Assembly: GCA_016212965.1 (NCBI GenBank)
Contig: JACRDA010000063.1
Span: 1 to 51,085, forward strand
DNA length: 51,085 bases
Source of the DNA: Myxococcales bacterium
GTDB lineage: Bacteria > Myxococcota_A > Polyangia > Polyangiales > Polyangiaceae
Reading direction: 5' to 3'
Part shown: positions 25,894 to 34,814 of the stretch, in pieces
Numbering within the stretch: position 1 is the stretch's first letter
Layout: each line of letters starts with the position of its first letter
Translations under genes and position numbers: made by a program
Notes under the pieces: generated by a model
Seen by the model: the letters and a program-made list of their open reading frames with translations, nothing else
Databases searched by the model: none
Told to the model about the DNA's origin: nothing

Positions 25894-26767
25894 CCACGCG
25901 CTCCTCGCGGGGGCGGCGCTCGCGGCGACCGTGCTCGCGCTGCCGCGGACCGCGCGGGCGTACTGCCGCACGAGCGTGTGCGAGGCGAGCTACACGGCGA
26001 CCCTGTGTGCGCCCCCGAGCCCGGACGACTGCGGGGTACCGCTCTTCTGGGCCAAGCCCTGCCCCGGCTTCTGGGTCCAGCGCGACGCCTCGACCCAGGT
26101 GGACTGGCCGACGGTCGACGCCATCGCCGCCGCGGCCTTCGCGACGTGGGCGAACGCCGACTGCGGCAACGGCATGCATCCGCTCGTGGCGCCGGTCGAC
26201 ATGGGCCCGGTGAGCTGCAGCGCGCGCGAGTACAACCAGTCGGGCGGCAACGCGAGCGTCATCGTGTTCCGCGACGTCGAGTGGCCCTACACGGGTCAGG
26301 GCAGCACCCTCGCGCTCACCACGGTCACCTTCAACCTCGACTCCGGCGAGATCTACGACGCCGACCTCGAGGTGAACGGCGCCAACATCGAGATCACGAC
26401 CGGCAGTGTCGGCGTGAAGTACGACCTGGCCTCGATCCTGACCCACGAGGCGGGGCACTTCCTCGGACTCGCTCACAGCCCGGTCGCCGGCGCGACCATG
26501 GCGATCGAGTACTTCCCGGGCGACACCAGCCTCCGCACCCTCAGCACCGACGACGCCGCCGGCATCTGCGCCGCGTACCCGCCCGGCCCCGACCCCGGGG
26601 CCTGCGACCCGACGCCCCGCCACGGCTTCAAGGACGACTGCGGTCCGGGCGACCCGCCGGACGAGGGCTGCGCGGTCGAGCGCACGCCGGGCACCGGCGG
26701 CCCGGGCGGGGCGGCGCTCGTGGCCCTCGCGGCCACGGTCCTCGCGGCGCGTCGGCGCAGCCGCTGA
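25880..26767 (+). CDS. Secreted matrixin-like metalloprotease with MYXO-CTERM-type tail
   Basis: 295 residues. A signal peptide ends A-R-A-Y. The zinc site HEAGHFLGLAH starts at H189, giving the HExxHxxGxxH motif of metzincins, followed by a Met-turn (A-T-M). Many Cys in the first 130 residues suggest disulfides. The C-terminus is D-E-G-C, a Gly/Pro linker, a hydrophobic helix and R-R-R-S-R, the pattern of MYXO-CTERM sorting tails, which are cut and lead to surface anchoring. It likely acts outside the cell on protein substrates. It is coupled to the small exported protein upstream. Confidence 0.9.
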   Translation: MRRPDHALLAGAALAATVLALPRTARAYCRTSVCEASYTATLCAPPSPDDCGVPLFWAKPCPGFWVQRDASTQVDWPTVDAIAAAAFATWANADCGNGMHPLVAPVDMGPVSCSAREYNQSGGNASVIVFRDVEWPYTGQGSTLALTTVTFNLDSGEIYDADLEVNGANIEITTGSVGVKYDLASILTHEAGHFLGLAHSPVAGATMAIEYFPGDTSLRTLSTDDAAGICAAYPPGPDPGACDPTPRHGFKDDCGPGDPPDEGCAVERTPGTGGPGGAALVALAATVLAARRRSR

Positions 26768-26790
26768 GCGCTCGGCGCCCTCGCGGCCGG

Positions 26791-28338
26791 TCAGCCGTCG
26801 TCGTCCGGGTAGTCGGGCGGAGGAGGCGGAGGTGGCGGCGGAGGTGGAGGTGTCTCCACGGGATCCGTGGTGGGGGGCGGAGGCGGGGGGGCCGTCTCCG
26901 TGACCGTCGGCGGGGGCGGAGGCGCAGACGCACTGGCGGTCGCGGGCGCCGAGGCGCTCGGCGCCACCGATGCGGAGGCCTTCGCGCTCGCCGATGCGCG
27001 CGCCCAGGGCGGGCCTGGCTTGTTCGGATCGTCGCTCGCGCTCGCGCTCGCGCTGTCGCTCGCGCTCGGCTCGGGCTCGGTCGCGGGCGCGGACGCGGTC
27101 TCGCTCGGCGCGCCGGAGGGCACCGCCGTCGGCCCGAGCTGGGTCTTGCGGGTGGGCTCGCCCGGGGCGGCGCCCGCGCCGAGACCGCCGCGCACCGCGA
27201 CGGCGACGACCCCGGCGGCCCCGAGCGCGAACCCGCCGAGCGCGATGACAATCGGCCACCTCGAGCGGCCGCGCGCGGTCGGCGGCGCCGCCGTCATCGA
27301 GCCGATGGTCACGAGTGCGGGGTTGCGCCGGTTGGACACCGTCGCGACCGCCCGCGGGTCGCGCGCACCGCGAGGTAGGTCGTCCCCGCCGTCCGACGCG
27401 TCGAGATCGTCGCGCTGCTCTTGCGGGGTCGCCCGCGGCCGCACGCCGAGGTCGACGCCCATGTCGGCCGCCGCCACGTGGAGCGCGCCCTGCATCTCCT
27501 CGGCGGTGGCCCAGCGGTCGGCCTTGTCGAAGGCGAGCGCGCGGTCGACGACCTCGCACAGCGTCGGCGGCAAGTTCTCGTTTCTGCTGGCGATCGGGTC
27601 GGCCTCGCGCATCATGGCGAGCGCCAGGGCCTCGTTCAGGGTCTCGGCGTGGTGGACGAGCTCCGCCGTGAGCAGCGTGTACATCGTGGCGCCCACCGCC
27701 CAGATGTCGGTCTGGGCGTCCACGTCGTCCCAGCGGCCCTTGGCCTGTTCCGGGGCCATGAACGCGGGTGTGCCCATCATGGTCCCGGTCGCCGTGGCGT
27801 TCGTCGCGTTCGACATCTGCCGCAGCCGCGCGATGCCGAAATCGAGCACCTTGAGCACCCCCTCGTGGGTGAGGAAGAGGTTCTCGGGCTTCAGGTCGCG
27901 GTGGACGATCCCTTTGGCGTGGGCCGCCGCGAGCGTGTCGAGCAGCTGGTCCATGTACCCGACGACCTCCTCGGGCGGCAGCGGAGAGCGCAGGCGCTTG
28001 AACTTCGCGTCGAGGGTCTCGCCCTCGAGCAGCTCCATGACCAGGAACGCCGAGCCGTCCTCGGACACGTCGTCGTCGTCGACGGTGACGACGCCGGGGT
28101 GGTCGACCGTGTTGGCGACGTAGCCCTCGCGCAGGAAGCGCTGGCGGATCTTGGAGTCCACCGACAGCTCGCGGTGGAGGATCTTGATGGCGGCGCGCTT
28201 CTGGTTGCGGTGGCGCGCCTCGTACACCGAGGCCATGCCGCCCATGCCGAGCAACTTGACGAGCGTCCATTTGTCGGTGAGGGCCTCCCCCACACGGGCG
28301 CGTGCGCGCTCGAGCAGCTCGTCATCCACGGACTTCAT
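26791..28338 (-). CDS. Transmembrane Ser/Thr protein kinase with Pro/Ser/Ala-rich outer tail
   Basis: 515 residues from ATG 28338; the long frame beyond it lies over the acyltransferase in another frame and is spurious. Kinase motifs: G-M-G-G-M-A-S-V-Y loop, A-I-K-I-L, HRDLKPEN, DFG, and M-A-P-E-Q-A. The linker (about 280-355) is charged; one membrane segment lies at about 360-382. The outer tail of about 130 residues is built of A-S-A-S and poly-Pro stretches, encoded by GCTCGC and GGAGGC repeats (about 26815-27110), and ends acidic. The poly-Pro tail may span the peptidoglycan. No neighbour gives a substrate. Confidence 0.93.
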   Translation of the reverse strand: MKSVDDELLERARARVGEALTDKWTLVKLLGMGGMASVYEARHRNQKRAAIKILHRELSVDSKIRQRFLREGYVANTVDHPGVVTVDDDDVSEDGSAFLVMELLEGETLDAKFKRLRSPLPPEEVVGYMDQLLDTLAAAHAKGIVHRDLKPENLFLTHEGVLKVLDFGIARLRQMSNATNATATGTMMGTPAFMAPEQAKGRWDDVDAQTDIWAVGATMYTLLTAELVHHAETLNEALALAMMREADPIASRNENLPPTLCEVVDRALAFDKADRWATAEEMQGALHVAAADMGVDLGVRPRATPQEQRDDLDASDGGDDLPRGARDPRAVATVSNRRNPALVTIGSMTAAPPTARGRSRWPIVIALGGFALGAAGVVAVAVRGGLGAGAAPGEPTRKTQLGPTAVPSGAPSETASAPATEPEPSASDSASASASDDPNKPGPPWARASASAKASASVAPSASAPATASASAPPPPPTVTETAPPPPPPTTDPVETPPPPPPPPPPPPDYPDDDG

Positions 28339-28394
28339 CCTATCACGCCGAAGCGCACGGGCAGCCCGAAAGGGCCGCCGCGCACCGAGGCTCG

Positions 28395-29324
28395 TCACCA
28401 GAAGATCGCACGCCGCTCCCGGAGGCCGCGGTCCACCATGTCCTGAATGGTGCGCTTGACGACCAGCACCTTCTCTTCGATGGCGGTGTCGTCGTCGTCG
28501 GGATCGCCCTCGAACGACAGCGGCGGGCCGTAGTACAGCCGCACCTTGGTCGGCAGCGGCAGCTGCGCGCCCGGGATCAGCCACTGCGGGACGAAGGGGA
28601 ACACCGGCATCCGGAAGGCCTTGGCGAGGCGCTCGACGTTGCCTAGGTTCACGTACTGCTCCTCGGCCCCGACGACGGCGACGGGCACGATGGGCGTGCG
28701 CGTCTCGAGAGCGAGGCGCATGAACCCGAGCCCGAAGTCGACCAGGCGGTAGCGCTGCCGCCAGGGCTTGCTCACGCCATGGGCGCCCTCCGGGAACACC
28801 ATCACGGCCTCGCCTTGCCCGAGCAGGCGGCGCGCGTTCTCGGGAACGCCCACGACCTGGCCCACGCGCTGGAAGAAGGTCCCGACGAACGGCAGGGTCT
28901 GGGTCCACTTCTCGACCATGCTGCGGATGAGCCGCGGCGGGTCGGCGTCGAGGAACATCGAGGCCGCAATCAGGGTGGCGTCGAGGGGGAGCTGGCCCGA
29001 GTGGTTGGCGATGAGCAGCACCCGCCCGGGCGGGACGTTGGCAATGCCGTGGACCTCCGTGCGGAAGTAGATCCGGTGCAGGAAGGCCGCCACGGCCACG
29101 GCGTACTTGGCCGTGTCGAGGTCGAGGCCGAAGGGATCGACGCGCCCCTCGGCGGCGTAGACGGGCACGCGCCGCAGCCGCTCCTCGAAGTCGCGGCCGA
29201 GCAGCCGGGTCGCGGCGAAGTCGGCCGCCCCGCGCAGCCGGGTCAGGCCGAGCTGCGCCAGGGGAATCGCCTCGGTCTCGGCGAAGTGACCGAGTCGCTC
29301 GAGCGCGCTTGCCGTGTCCACCAT
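28395..29324 (-). CDS. PlsC/LPLAT-type acyltransferase
   Basis: 309 residues from ATG 29324. The acyltransferase core has N-H-S-G-Q-L-P-L-D from residue 107, the His-Asp catalytic pair (spaced H-x6-D as in MGAT-like members, not the usual H-x4-D), then F-P-E-G-A-H-G (acceptor-binding block), and P-I-V-P-V-A-V-V-G. Such enzymes move an acyl chain from acyl-CoA or acyl-ACP to a glycerol lipid at the membrane. It faces a divergent SDR gene across 276 bp that includes a dispersed repeat; the pair recalls an adjacent epimerase/acyltransferase pair in mycobacteria (from memory). The kinase gene ends the gap on the other side. Confidence 0.85.
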   Translation of the reverse strand: MVDTASALERLGHFAETEAIPLAQLGLTRLRGAADFAATRLLGRDFEERLRRVPVYAAEGRVDPFGLDLDTAKYAVAVAAFLHRIYFRTEVHGIANVPPGRVLLIANHSGQLPLDATLIAASMFLDADPPRLIRSMVEKWTQTLPFVGTFFQRVGQVVGVPENARRLLGQGEAVMVFPEGAHGVSKPWRQRYRLVDFGLGFMRLALETRTPIVPVAVVGAEEQYVNLGNVERLAKAFRMPVFPFVPQWLIPGAQLPLPTKVRLYYGPPLSFEGDPDDDDTAIEEKVLVVKRTIQDMVDRGLRERRAIFW

Positions 29325-29364
29325 GGCGGCCGATTGGAGCACGGCGACGGGGGGCGATCCAGTC

Positions 29365-29512
29365 CGGGGCTCCAGGCTCCCGGCTTCAGACTCCGGGCTG
29401 GCGAGCCCCGCACCCAACGGGAAGACTCGCACCCTCCGGGTGAGAAACCGGAGGTCGGCTCGGGACGGACTTCCTCCGGAAGCCCGAAGCCTGCACCCTG
29501 AAGCCACCGCGC
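29365..29512 (-). repeat. Dispersed intergenic repeat, copy 2 (inverted)
   Basis: This is the reverse complement of 15121-15265 with roughly 80-85% identity by eye. Two 20-bp blocks are exact in both copies. It fills the middle of the divergent gap between the acyltransferase and SDR genes, so both copies sit in 5' intergenic space. A shorter GGCTTCAGGCTTCGG fragment occurs at about 31670-31690. Confidence 0.85.
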
Positions 29513-29600
29513 TTGCGCGGGATCGGGGGCACCCGTGGCGGCGCTCGGTAGGCGCCCGTGGTGGCGGAGGCCCGGCTGTGGTGGAATGCGCGTCCGCGCC

Positions 29601-30575
29601 ATGACGGAGCTCACGAGCTACGAGGAAGAACGATCTCTGGCCCTCTCCGCGGGGGAGCGCCCGGTGCTCGTCACCGGCGTGTGCGGGCGGCTCGGGCGCC
29701 GCCTGGCGCGCGTGCTGCACCGGGAGCGGCGCGTCTCGGGCGTCGACCGGCGCGAGTTCCGCGGCTGCCCCAAGGACGTCACGCACCACAAGATCGACAT
29801 GCGGCGCAAGAAGATGAAGGACATCTTCCGCGCCGAGCGACCCATCGCCGTCGTGCACCTCGGCATCATGCACGACCCGCGGGCCAGCGAGCTCGACCAC
29901 CACACCTGGAACGTGGCCGGCTTCCAGCGCCTGCTCGAGTACGTGGCCCAGTACGACGTGCCGAAGCTCGTGGTCCTGTCGAGCGCCAACGTCTACGGGC
30001 CGCGCCCGGACAACCCGCAGTTCCTCGACGAGGACGCGCCGCTCATGGGCGCGGCCGCGTTCAGCGGCATGCGCGACATCATCGAGGTCGACATGCTGGC
30101 GCAGTCCTTCTTCTGGAAGCGACCCCAGACCGAGACGGTGATCCTGCGGCCCGTACACATCCTCGGCGCGGTGAAGAACGCCCCGTCGAACTACCTGCGC
30201 CAGAACGTCGTGCCGACGGTGCTCGGCTTCGACCCGATGATCCAGGTGATCCACCAGGACGACGTCATCGGTGCCGTGGTGGCGGCGCTCGCGCCGGGTC
30301 GGCGCGGCGTCTACAACCTCGCGGGGCCGCCACCGGTCACGCTGTCGCGCGCCATCGAGCGCGCCGGTCGGACCAGGCTCCCCCTGCCCCACTTCGCCTT
30401 CAAGAGCGCGCTGTCGCGGCTGTGGAAGCTCCGCGCCACCTCGTTCCCGGCCCCCGAGCTCGACTTCATCCGCTTCGTCTGCATGGTCGACGACGCCCGG
30501 GCCCGGAGCGAGCTCGGGTACCGCCCGACCTTCGACCTCGACGCCACGGTTCACGCCGTGGACGACTACGGCTGA
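29601..30575 (+). CDS. NAD-dependent epimerase/dehydratase (extended SDR)
   Basis: 324 residues from ATG 29601. The Rossmann motif T-G-V-C-G-R-L-G (GxxGxxG at G26, G29, G32) binds NAD(P). S-S-A-N-V-Y-G gives the substrate-binding Ser. The expected Y-x3-K catalytic pair is not in its usual place: the equivalent stretch reads A-F-S-G-M-R-D, so this may be an atypical SDR that binds but does not oxidise, or uses another residue. It lies 10 bp before the PilT-like gene on the same strand, and divergent from the acyltransferase. Likely substrate: a nucleotide sugar or lipid-linked sugar, inferred from family. Confidence 0.85.
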   Translation: MTELTSYEEERSLALSAGERPVLVTGVCGRLGRRLARVLHRERRVSGVDRREFRGCPKDVTHHKIDMRRKKMKDIFRAERPIAVVHLGIMHDPRASELDHHTWNVAGFQRLLEYVAQYDVPKLVVLSSANVYGPRPDNPQFLDEDAPLMGAAAFSGMRDIIEVDMLAQSFFWKRPQTETVILRPVHILGAVKNAPSNYLRQNVVPTVLGFDPMIQVIHQDDVIGAVVAALAPGRRGVYNLAGPPPVTLSRAIERAGRTRLPLPHFAFKSALSRLWKLRATSFPAPELDFIRFVCMVDDARARSELGYRPTFDLDATVHAVDDYG

Positions 30576-30585
30576 GCGACGCCGC

Positions 30586-31635
30586 ATGAGCAACCCCTAC
30601 GCCAACGAGGACTTCCTGCGGCAGCTGCTGGCCAAGGCCGTCGCCGCCGGCGCGAGCGACGTCCACCTCAAGGTCGGCCAGCCGCCCGGCGTGCGCGTCA
30701 ACGGCGACATGGCCTACTTCCGCGCCGACAAGCTCGTGGCCGCAGAGACCGAGGCCGTGGTGCGCATCCTGCTCGCCGACGAGGCCACGCCCGAGCGCAT
30801 GAAGGCCCTGCGCGAGCACGACCGCTCCTACGCCGTCGAGGGGCTCGGCCGCTTCCGGGTCAACATCTACCGCCAGCGCGGCACCTTCGCCATCGTGCTC
30901 CGCAACATCCCGATGAAGGTCCCGAGCTTCGAGGAGCTCGGCGTCCCGCCGCCGGTGCGCGAGCTCGCCCTGCGCGAGCGGGGGCTCGTGCTCGTCGTGG
31001 GCGCGGCCGGCAACGGCAAGAGCACGACGCTCGCCGCCATGGTCAACCACATCAACGAGACCCAGGCGAGTCACATCGTGACCATCGAGGACCCGGTCGA
31101 GTTCATCCACACGGACAAGCGCTCGAGCGTGAGCCAGCGCGAGATCGGGATGGACACGGAGAGCTTCGCCTCGGCCCTGCGCGCGGCGCTGCGCCAGGAT
31201 CCGGACGTCATCCTGGTCGGCGAGATCCGCGACGGCGTGACGATGGAGATCGCGATGCAGGCCGCCGAGACCGGCCACCTCGTGCTCTCGACGATGCACA
31301 CGCCGGACGTGACCCGCACCGTCAACCGCCTGCTCGCCCTGTCCGACAGCCCGGCCGAGCTGCGCGAGCGCCTCGCGCAGTGCCTGCAGGGCATCGTGGC
31401 GCAGCGCCTCCTGCCGAAGCCGAACGGCGGGCTCCTGTTGCTGCTCGAGATCCTCGTCGCCACGGGCACCGCCCGCGAGGCGCTGAAGCGCCCCGAGTCG
31501 AGCCCGCCGCTGAAGGAGGTCATGGAGAAGGGCGTCACCCCCTACGGCATGCAGACCTTCGAGATGGCCGCGCGCGCCGCGGTCGCCGAGGGCAAGCTCT
31601 CGAAGCAGGTCGCGCAGCAGCACATGGGCTTCTAG
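30586..31635 (+). CDS. PilT/PilU-type twitching ATPase
   Basis: 349 residues, typical of PilT. N-terminal domain with D-V-H-L-K; Walker A G-A-A-G-N-G-K-S-T (139-147); Asp box V-T-I-E-D-P-V-E-F-I-H; Walker B I-L-V-G-E-I-R-D; His box T-G-H-L-V-L-S-T-M-H-T. There is no C-terminal Cys site, which separates it from the GspE/PilB-like ATPase at 13698. PilT hexamers retract type IV pili; PilU is an accessory form, and I cannot tell which applies. No pilus core gene is adjacent. The 10-bp gap to the SDR gene suggests co-transcription. Confidence 0.9.
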   Translation: MSNPYANEDFLRQLLAKAVAAGASDVHLKVGQPPGVRVNGDMAYFRADKLVAAETEAVVRILLADEATPERMKALREHDRSYAVEGLGRFRVNIYRQRGTFAIVLRNIPMKVPSFEELGVPPPVRELALRERGLVLVVGAAGNGKSTTLAAMVNHINETQASHIVTIEDPVEFIHTDKRSSVSQREIGMDTESFASALRAALRQDPDVILVGEIRDGVTMEIAMQAAETGHLVLSTMHTPDVTRTVNRLLALSDSPAELRERLAQCLQGIVAQRLLPKPNGGLLLLLEILVATGTAREALKRPESSPPLKEVMEKGVTPYGMQTFEMAARAAVAEGKLSKQVAQQHMGF

Positions 31636-31793
31636 CGGGAAGCTCGGCGCCAGGGAGCCGGTGGATTCCGGCTTCAGGCTTCGGCCCCGGCGAGGCCGCG
31701 GAGCAGCCCAGCTTGGTGCCTACACGCACCGACACGAGTTTTTTGTTTCGGAATTGTTTCCGAGCGGCGAAAATTCCTGCATGTTTGAGGTGC
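31636..31793. promoter_or_regulatory. AT-rich leader region before the patatin gene
   Basis: After a GGCTTCAGGCTTCGG repeat fragment, the last 55 bp switch to T-rich DNA (GTTTTTTGTTTC) with a hairpin TCGGAA-TTGT-TTCCGA at about 31748-31764. GAAAATTCC follows, then GAGG just before ATG 31794. The base change against an otherwise GC-rich window marks it as the probable promoter/leader. No exact -35/-10 pair is claimed. Confidence 0.45.
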
Positions 31794-32741
31794 ATGACTC
31801 GCGTCAAGATCGCGTTCGTAGCCTCCGGGGGGGCTGCCCGCGGACTCGCGCACCTCGGGGTGCTGCGCGCGTGCGAAGAGCTCGGGCTCTACCCGGAGAT
31901 CTTCGTGGGCGCGAGCGCCGGGGCGATCGTGGGCGCCACGTACGGGCAGGACATCCCCCTCGACGTGCTGCTCGACGCGTACCGCCTGCCGTGGCGCCGC
32001 CGCCACCACGGACCGCGCCTGCACATGGCGACCTTCCTCGGCGCGCCCTCGCGACGCGAGCTCGGGGACCCGGGGCATCTGCTGTCGGGGGCGTTCTCGA
32101 TCGGCAGGCTCGAGCGCTACCTGCGGCTGCACCTGCCGATCAACGACTTCCGCCGCATGCCGCGGCCCGTGTTCGTCACCGCCGCCGACATCGACACGGG
32201 CGAGCGCGTCGTGTTCGGCCCGGGCTACGAAGAGGACACCCCCGTGAGCGACGCCGTCGCCGCCAGCTGCTGCGTGCCGGGCCTCTTCCGCCCGTATCGC
32301 ATCGGCAAGCGCTACTTCGTCGACGGGGAGGTCGTGCGCACGCTGTCGGCCGACGTCGCCGTGCAGGCCGGCGCCAACGTCGTCATCATCTCGAACATCT
32401 ACCGCCCCGAGCGCGGCCATGAGGGCGGGCGCTCGATCGCGCGCCGAGGCATCCACAGCGTGCTGCGGCAGTCGCTCAGCGTGCTCTTGACCGAGAAGGA
32501 GCGGCGCGGTGTGGAGCTGCTCGAGCAGCGCTTCCCGCACGTGACCTTCCTCGACGTCGCCCCGGACCTCGGCCCCTACGGCTACCTGAACCGCTTCTCC
32601 GCGCGCTCCGTCGTGATGCGCGGCTACGGCACCGCGCTCCGCGCGCTCGCGACGGCGAAGGAGCAGCGCGTGTTCGACAAGTACCTGCCCGCGGACGCCG
32701 ACTACGTCGACGTCGAGGCGGCCGCCACGCTCGCCTGCTGA
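31794..32741 (+). CDS. Patatin-like phospholipase
   Basis: 315 residues from ATG 31794, with GAGG at 31787-31790. The oxyanion loop S-G-G-A-A-R-G is at 11-17, the nucleophile S41 sits in G-A-S-A-G, and the catalytic Asp is D177 in V-D-G-E (usually D-G-G/A). There is no signal peptide, so it is cytoplasmic or membrane-peripheral like RssA-type proteins. It hydrolyses acyl esters of phospholipids or lysolipids. A lipid acyltransferase lies 2.5 kb upstream, but no operon links them. Confidence 0.92.
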   Translation: MTRVKIAFVASGGAARGLAHLGVLRACEELGLYPEIFVGASAGAIVGATYGQDIPLDVLLDAYRLPWRRRHHGPRLHMATFLGAPSRRELGDPGHLLSGAFSIGRLERYLRLHLPINDFRRMPRPVFVTAADIDTGERVVFGPGYEEDTPVSDAVAASCCVPGLFRPYRIGKRYFVDGEVVRTLSADVAVQAGANVVIISNIYRPERGHEGGRSIARRGIHSVLRQSLSVLLTEKERRGVELLEQRFPHVTFLDVAPDLGPYGYLNRFSARSVVMRGYGTALRALATAKEQRVFDKYLPADADYVDVEAAATLAC

Positions 32742-32790
32742 GCTCCTGGGGCGGCGGCGCGTGGTGGCGCCGCTGCGGCACGGGGCCGTC

Positions 32791-33279
32791 TCACATCCCG
32801 GCGACGATCTTGAAGCTCTCGCCGTCCGGCACGATCTCGAGGCGGTTCTCCGCGACCACGCGCTCCCACTTCTCGCCCTCGAAGGTCGGCCGGCGGAAGC
32901 TACCGCTGTACGTGTAGTAGACGTAGATGACGTCGTCGCGCACGTCGACGTTGCGGTAGCGGATCTCGTGGCGGATGCCCGTCGCCTCGCCGAACTTCGC
33001 CTGCAGGTAGTCCTTGAGGCCCGCGTAGTCGATGTCGTTCGACGCGTCGACGTCGCCGCCGTTCTCGTAGTAGTCCGACGCCGCGAGGCTCACGAGCGTC
33101 GTGACGTCCTGCGACTCGAGCGCCTGGCGGTAGAGCTCGCAGAACGCGACGATGTTGCGGTTCTCGTCGGTCTCGGGCACGTCCGTGTTGGGAATGTAGG
33201 AGCCGCCGCAGCCGGCTCCCGCGAGCCCGGCGCCGAGGAGCAGCGCGGACCAGAGCTCGGAACGTCGTTCGTGCGCCAT
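32791..33279 (-). CDS. NTF2/SnoaL-like lipoprotein
   Basis: 162 residues. The signal sequence ends L-A-G-A-G-C, a lipobox. The mature part begins with a helix (I-V-A-F-C-E-L-Y-R-Q-A-L-E-S-Q-D) and runs into curved strands (I-R-Y-R-N-V-D-V-R-D-D-V-I-Y-V-Y-Y-T-Y). This is the cone-fold pattern of NTF2/SnoaL-like domains, which hold small ligands or act as scaffolds. Function unknown. It is divergent from the response-regulator gene across 170 bp. Confidence 0.75.
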   Translation of the reverse strand: MAHERRSELWSALLLGAGLAGAGCGGSYIPNTDVPETDENRNIVAFCELYRQALESQDVTTLVSLAASDYYENGGDVDASNDIDYAGLKDYLQAKFGEATGIRHEIRYRNVDVRDDVIYVYYTYSGSFRRPTFEGEKWERVVAENRLEIVPDGESFKIVAGM

Positions 33280-33449
33280 CTGGGGACCTGAACAAGCCAG
33301 GGCGACCGGTCATTCCCGCCGCCCGTCCCGGAACCATAGCGGAGCCTTGCACCCCCGGGCAAGGCGGCGGGCTCGTGGGTCGGCGCAGCCCGGCTGGCGC
33401 GGCGGGGACGCCTTTGTTACATGCGGTGGGAGCGAGCCCGAGACCCGAG

Positions 33450-34814
33450 ATGCCGGACAAGCCACAGCTCCTGCTGGTGGAGGACGACCCTTCGGGCCGC
33501 GAGGTGGCGGTCTACAACCTGCGCGCCGCCGGCTACGGGGTCGACGCGGCCGCCACCGGGCCCGAGGGACTCGCGCTCTTCGATGCGACCCGCCACGCGC
33601 TCGTGCTCACCGACCTGCGCCTCCCGGGGCTCGACGGCATGGGCCTGCTCGGCGAGCTGCGGACGCGCGCGCCGGACGTGCCGGTCATCATGGTGACGGC
33701 GTTCGGCGACGTCGACACGGCCGTCGAGGCGATGCGGCGCGGCGCGGTCGACTTCCTGCCGAAGCCCTTCGGGCGCGAGCAGCTGCTCGTGCGGGTCGAG
33801 CGGGCACTCGAACGGGCCGCGCTCGGCGCCGAGGTGCGCGAGCTGCGTGCGCGGGCCGGCGGGGTCGAGCGACCGATCGTCGCCACCTCCGAGCCGATGC
33901 GGCGACTCCTTGCGCTCGTCGACCGGGTGGCCGCCACGGACGCGACGGTGCTCGTGACCGGCGAGAGCGGCACCGGCAAGGAGCTCGTGGCGCGGCGCCT
34001 CCACGCGCGCAGCCGCCGCAGCGACGGCCCGTTCGTCACCATCAACTGCGCCGCGATCCCGGAGCAGCTGCTCGAGAGCGAGCTCTTCGGGCACGAGAAG
34101 GGCACCTTCACCGGCGCCGTGCGCGCGCGCCGGGGTCACTTCCGGCGCGCCCACCGCGGCACGGTGTTCCTCGACGAGATCGGCGAGCTCCCGCTCGCCG
34201 TCCAGGGCCGCCTGCTGCGCGTGGTGCAGGAGCGGCTCGTGGACGTGCTCGGTGCCGACGCGCCGGTCGAGGTCGACGTGCGGGTCGTCGCCGCGACCAA
34301 CCGCGACCTCGGCAAGCTCGTCGCCGAGGGGCGCTTCCGCGAGGATCTCTGGTACCGGCTCAACGTCGTCGAGATCGCGCTGCCGCCCCTGCGCGAGCGG
34401 CTCCTCGAGATCGGCCCACTCGTGCGGCAGTTCGTGGCGGAGCTCGCGCCGGAGCGCGAGCTCGCGGTCGACGACGCGCTCGTCGCGGAGCTCGCCCGGC
34501 GCGCCTGGCCCGGCAACGTGCGACAGCTCCACAACGTGTGCGAGCGGCTGGTGATGCTGTGCGACGGCGACCGGCTCACGGCCGCCGACCTGCCGCCCGA
34601 GCGCGCGGGCGCGGGCGCGGCCGACCCCTTCGAGCACTGGCCGCCCCTGCCCGCCGAGGGGCTCAGCCTGGTGGACCTCGAGCGCCGCGTCATCGAGCGC
34701 GTGCTCGCGCACAAGGGCGGCAACGTGAGCCAGGCGGCCGCGTACCTCAGGATCCCGCGCCACGTGCTCGCCTACCGCATGGAGAAATATGGCATCCGCC
34801 GCGAAGGCGCATGA
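33450..34814 (+). CDS. NtrC-type sigma-54 response regulator
   Basis: 454 residues from ATG 33450. Receiver domain with acidic pocket E-D-D and phosphoacceptor D55. The AAA+ domain has Walker A G-E-S-G-T-G-K-E, the sigma-54 contact loop G-T-F-T-G-A (a GAFTGA variant), Walker B V-F-L-D-E-I-G and W-P-G-N-V-R. The C-terminal Fis-type helix-turn-helix ends K-Y-G-I-R-R-E. It activates sigma-54 promoters from distant sites when phosphorylated. The histidine kinase gene overlaps its end by 26 bp, so they form a coupled two-component pair. It is a close paralogue of the regulator at 48814. Confidence 0.95.
   Translation: MPDKPQLLLVEDDPSGREVAVYNLRAAGYGVDAAATGPEGLALFDATRHALVLTDLRLPGLDGMGLLGELRTRAPDVPVIMVTAFGDVDTAVEAMRRGAVDFLPKPFGREQLLVRVERALERAALGAEVRELRARAGGVERPIVATSEPMRRLLALVDRVAATDATVLVTGESGTGKELVARRLHARSRRSDGPFVTINCAAIPEQLLESELFGHEKGTFTGAVRARRGHFRRAHRGTVFLDEIGELPLAVQGRLLRVVQERLVDVLGADAPVEVDVRVVAATNRDLGKLVAEGRFREDLWYRLNVVEIALPPLRERLLEIGPLVRQFVAELAPERELAVDDALVAELARRAWPGNVRQLHNVCERLVMLCDGDRLTAADLPPERAGAGAADPFEHWPPLPAEGLSLVDLERRVIERVLAHKGGNVSQAAAYLRIPRHVLAYRMEKYGIRREGA

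Noticed and set aside
28395..30593. Very long minus-strand frame (732 codons) across the SDR gene
   Set aside because: Only 28395-29324 encodes recognisable acyltransferase; the rest is His/Arg/Glu-rich antisense of the SDR gene and the repeat.
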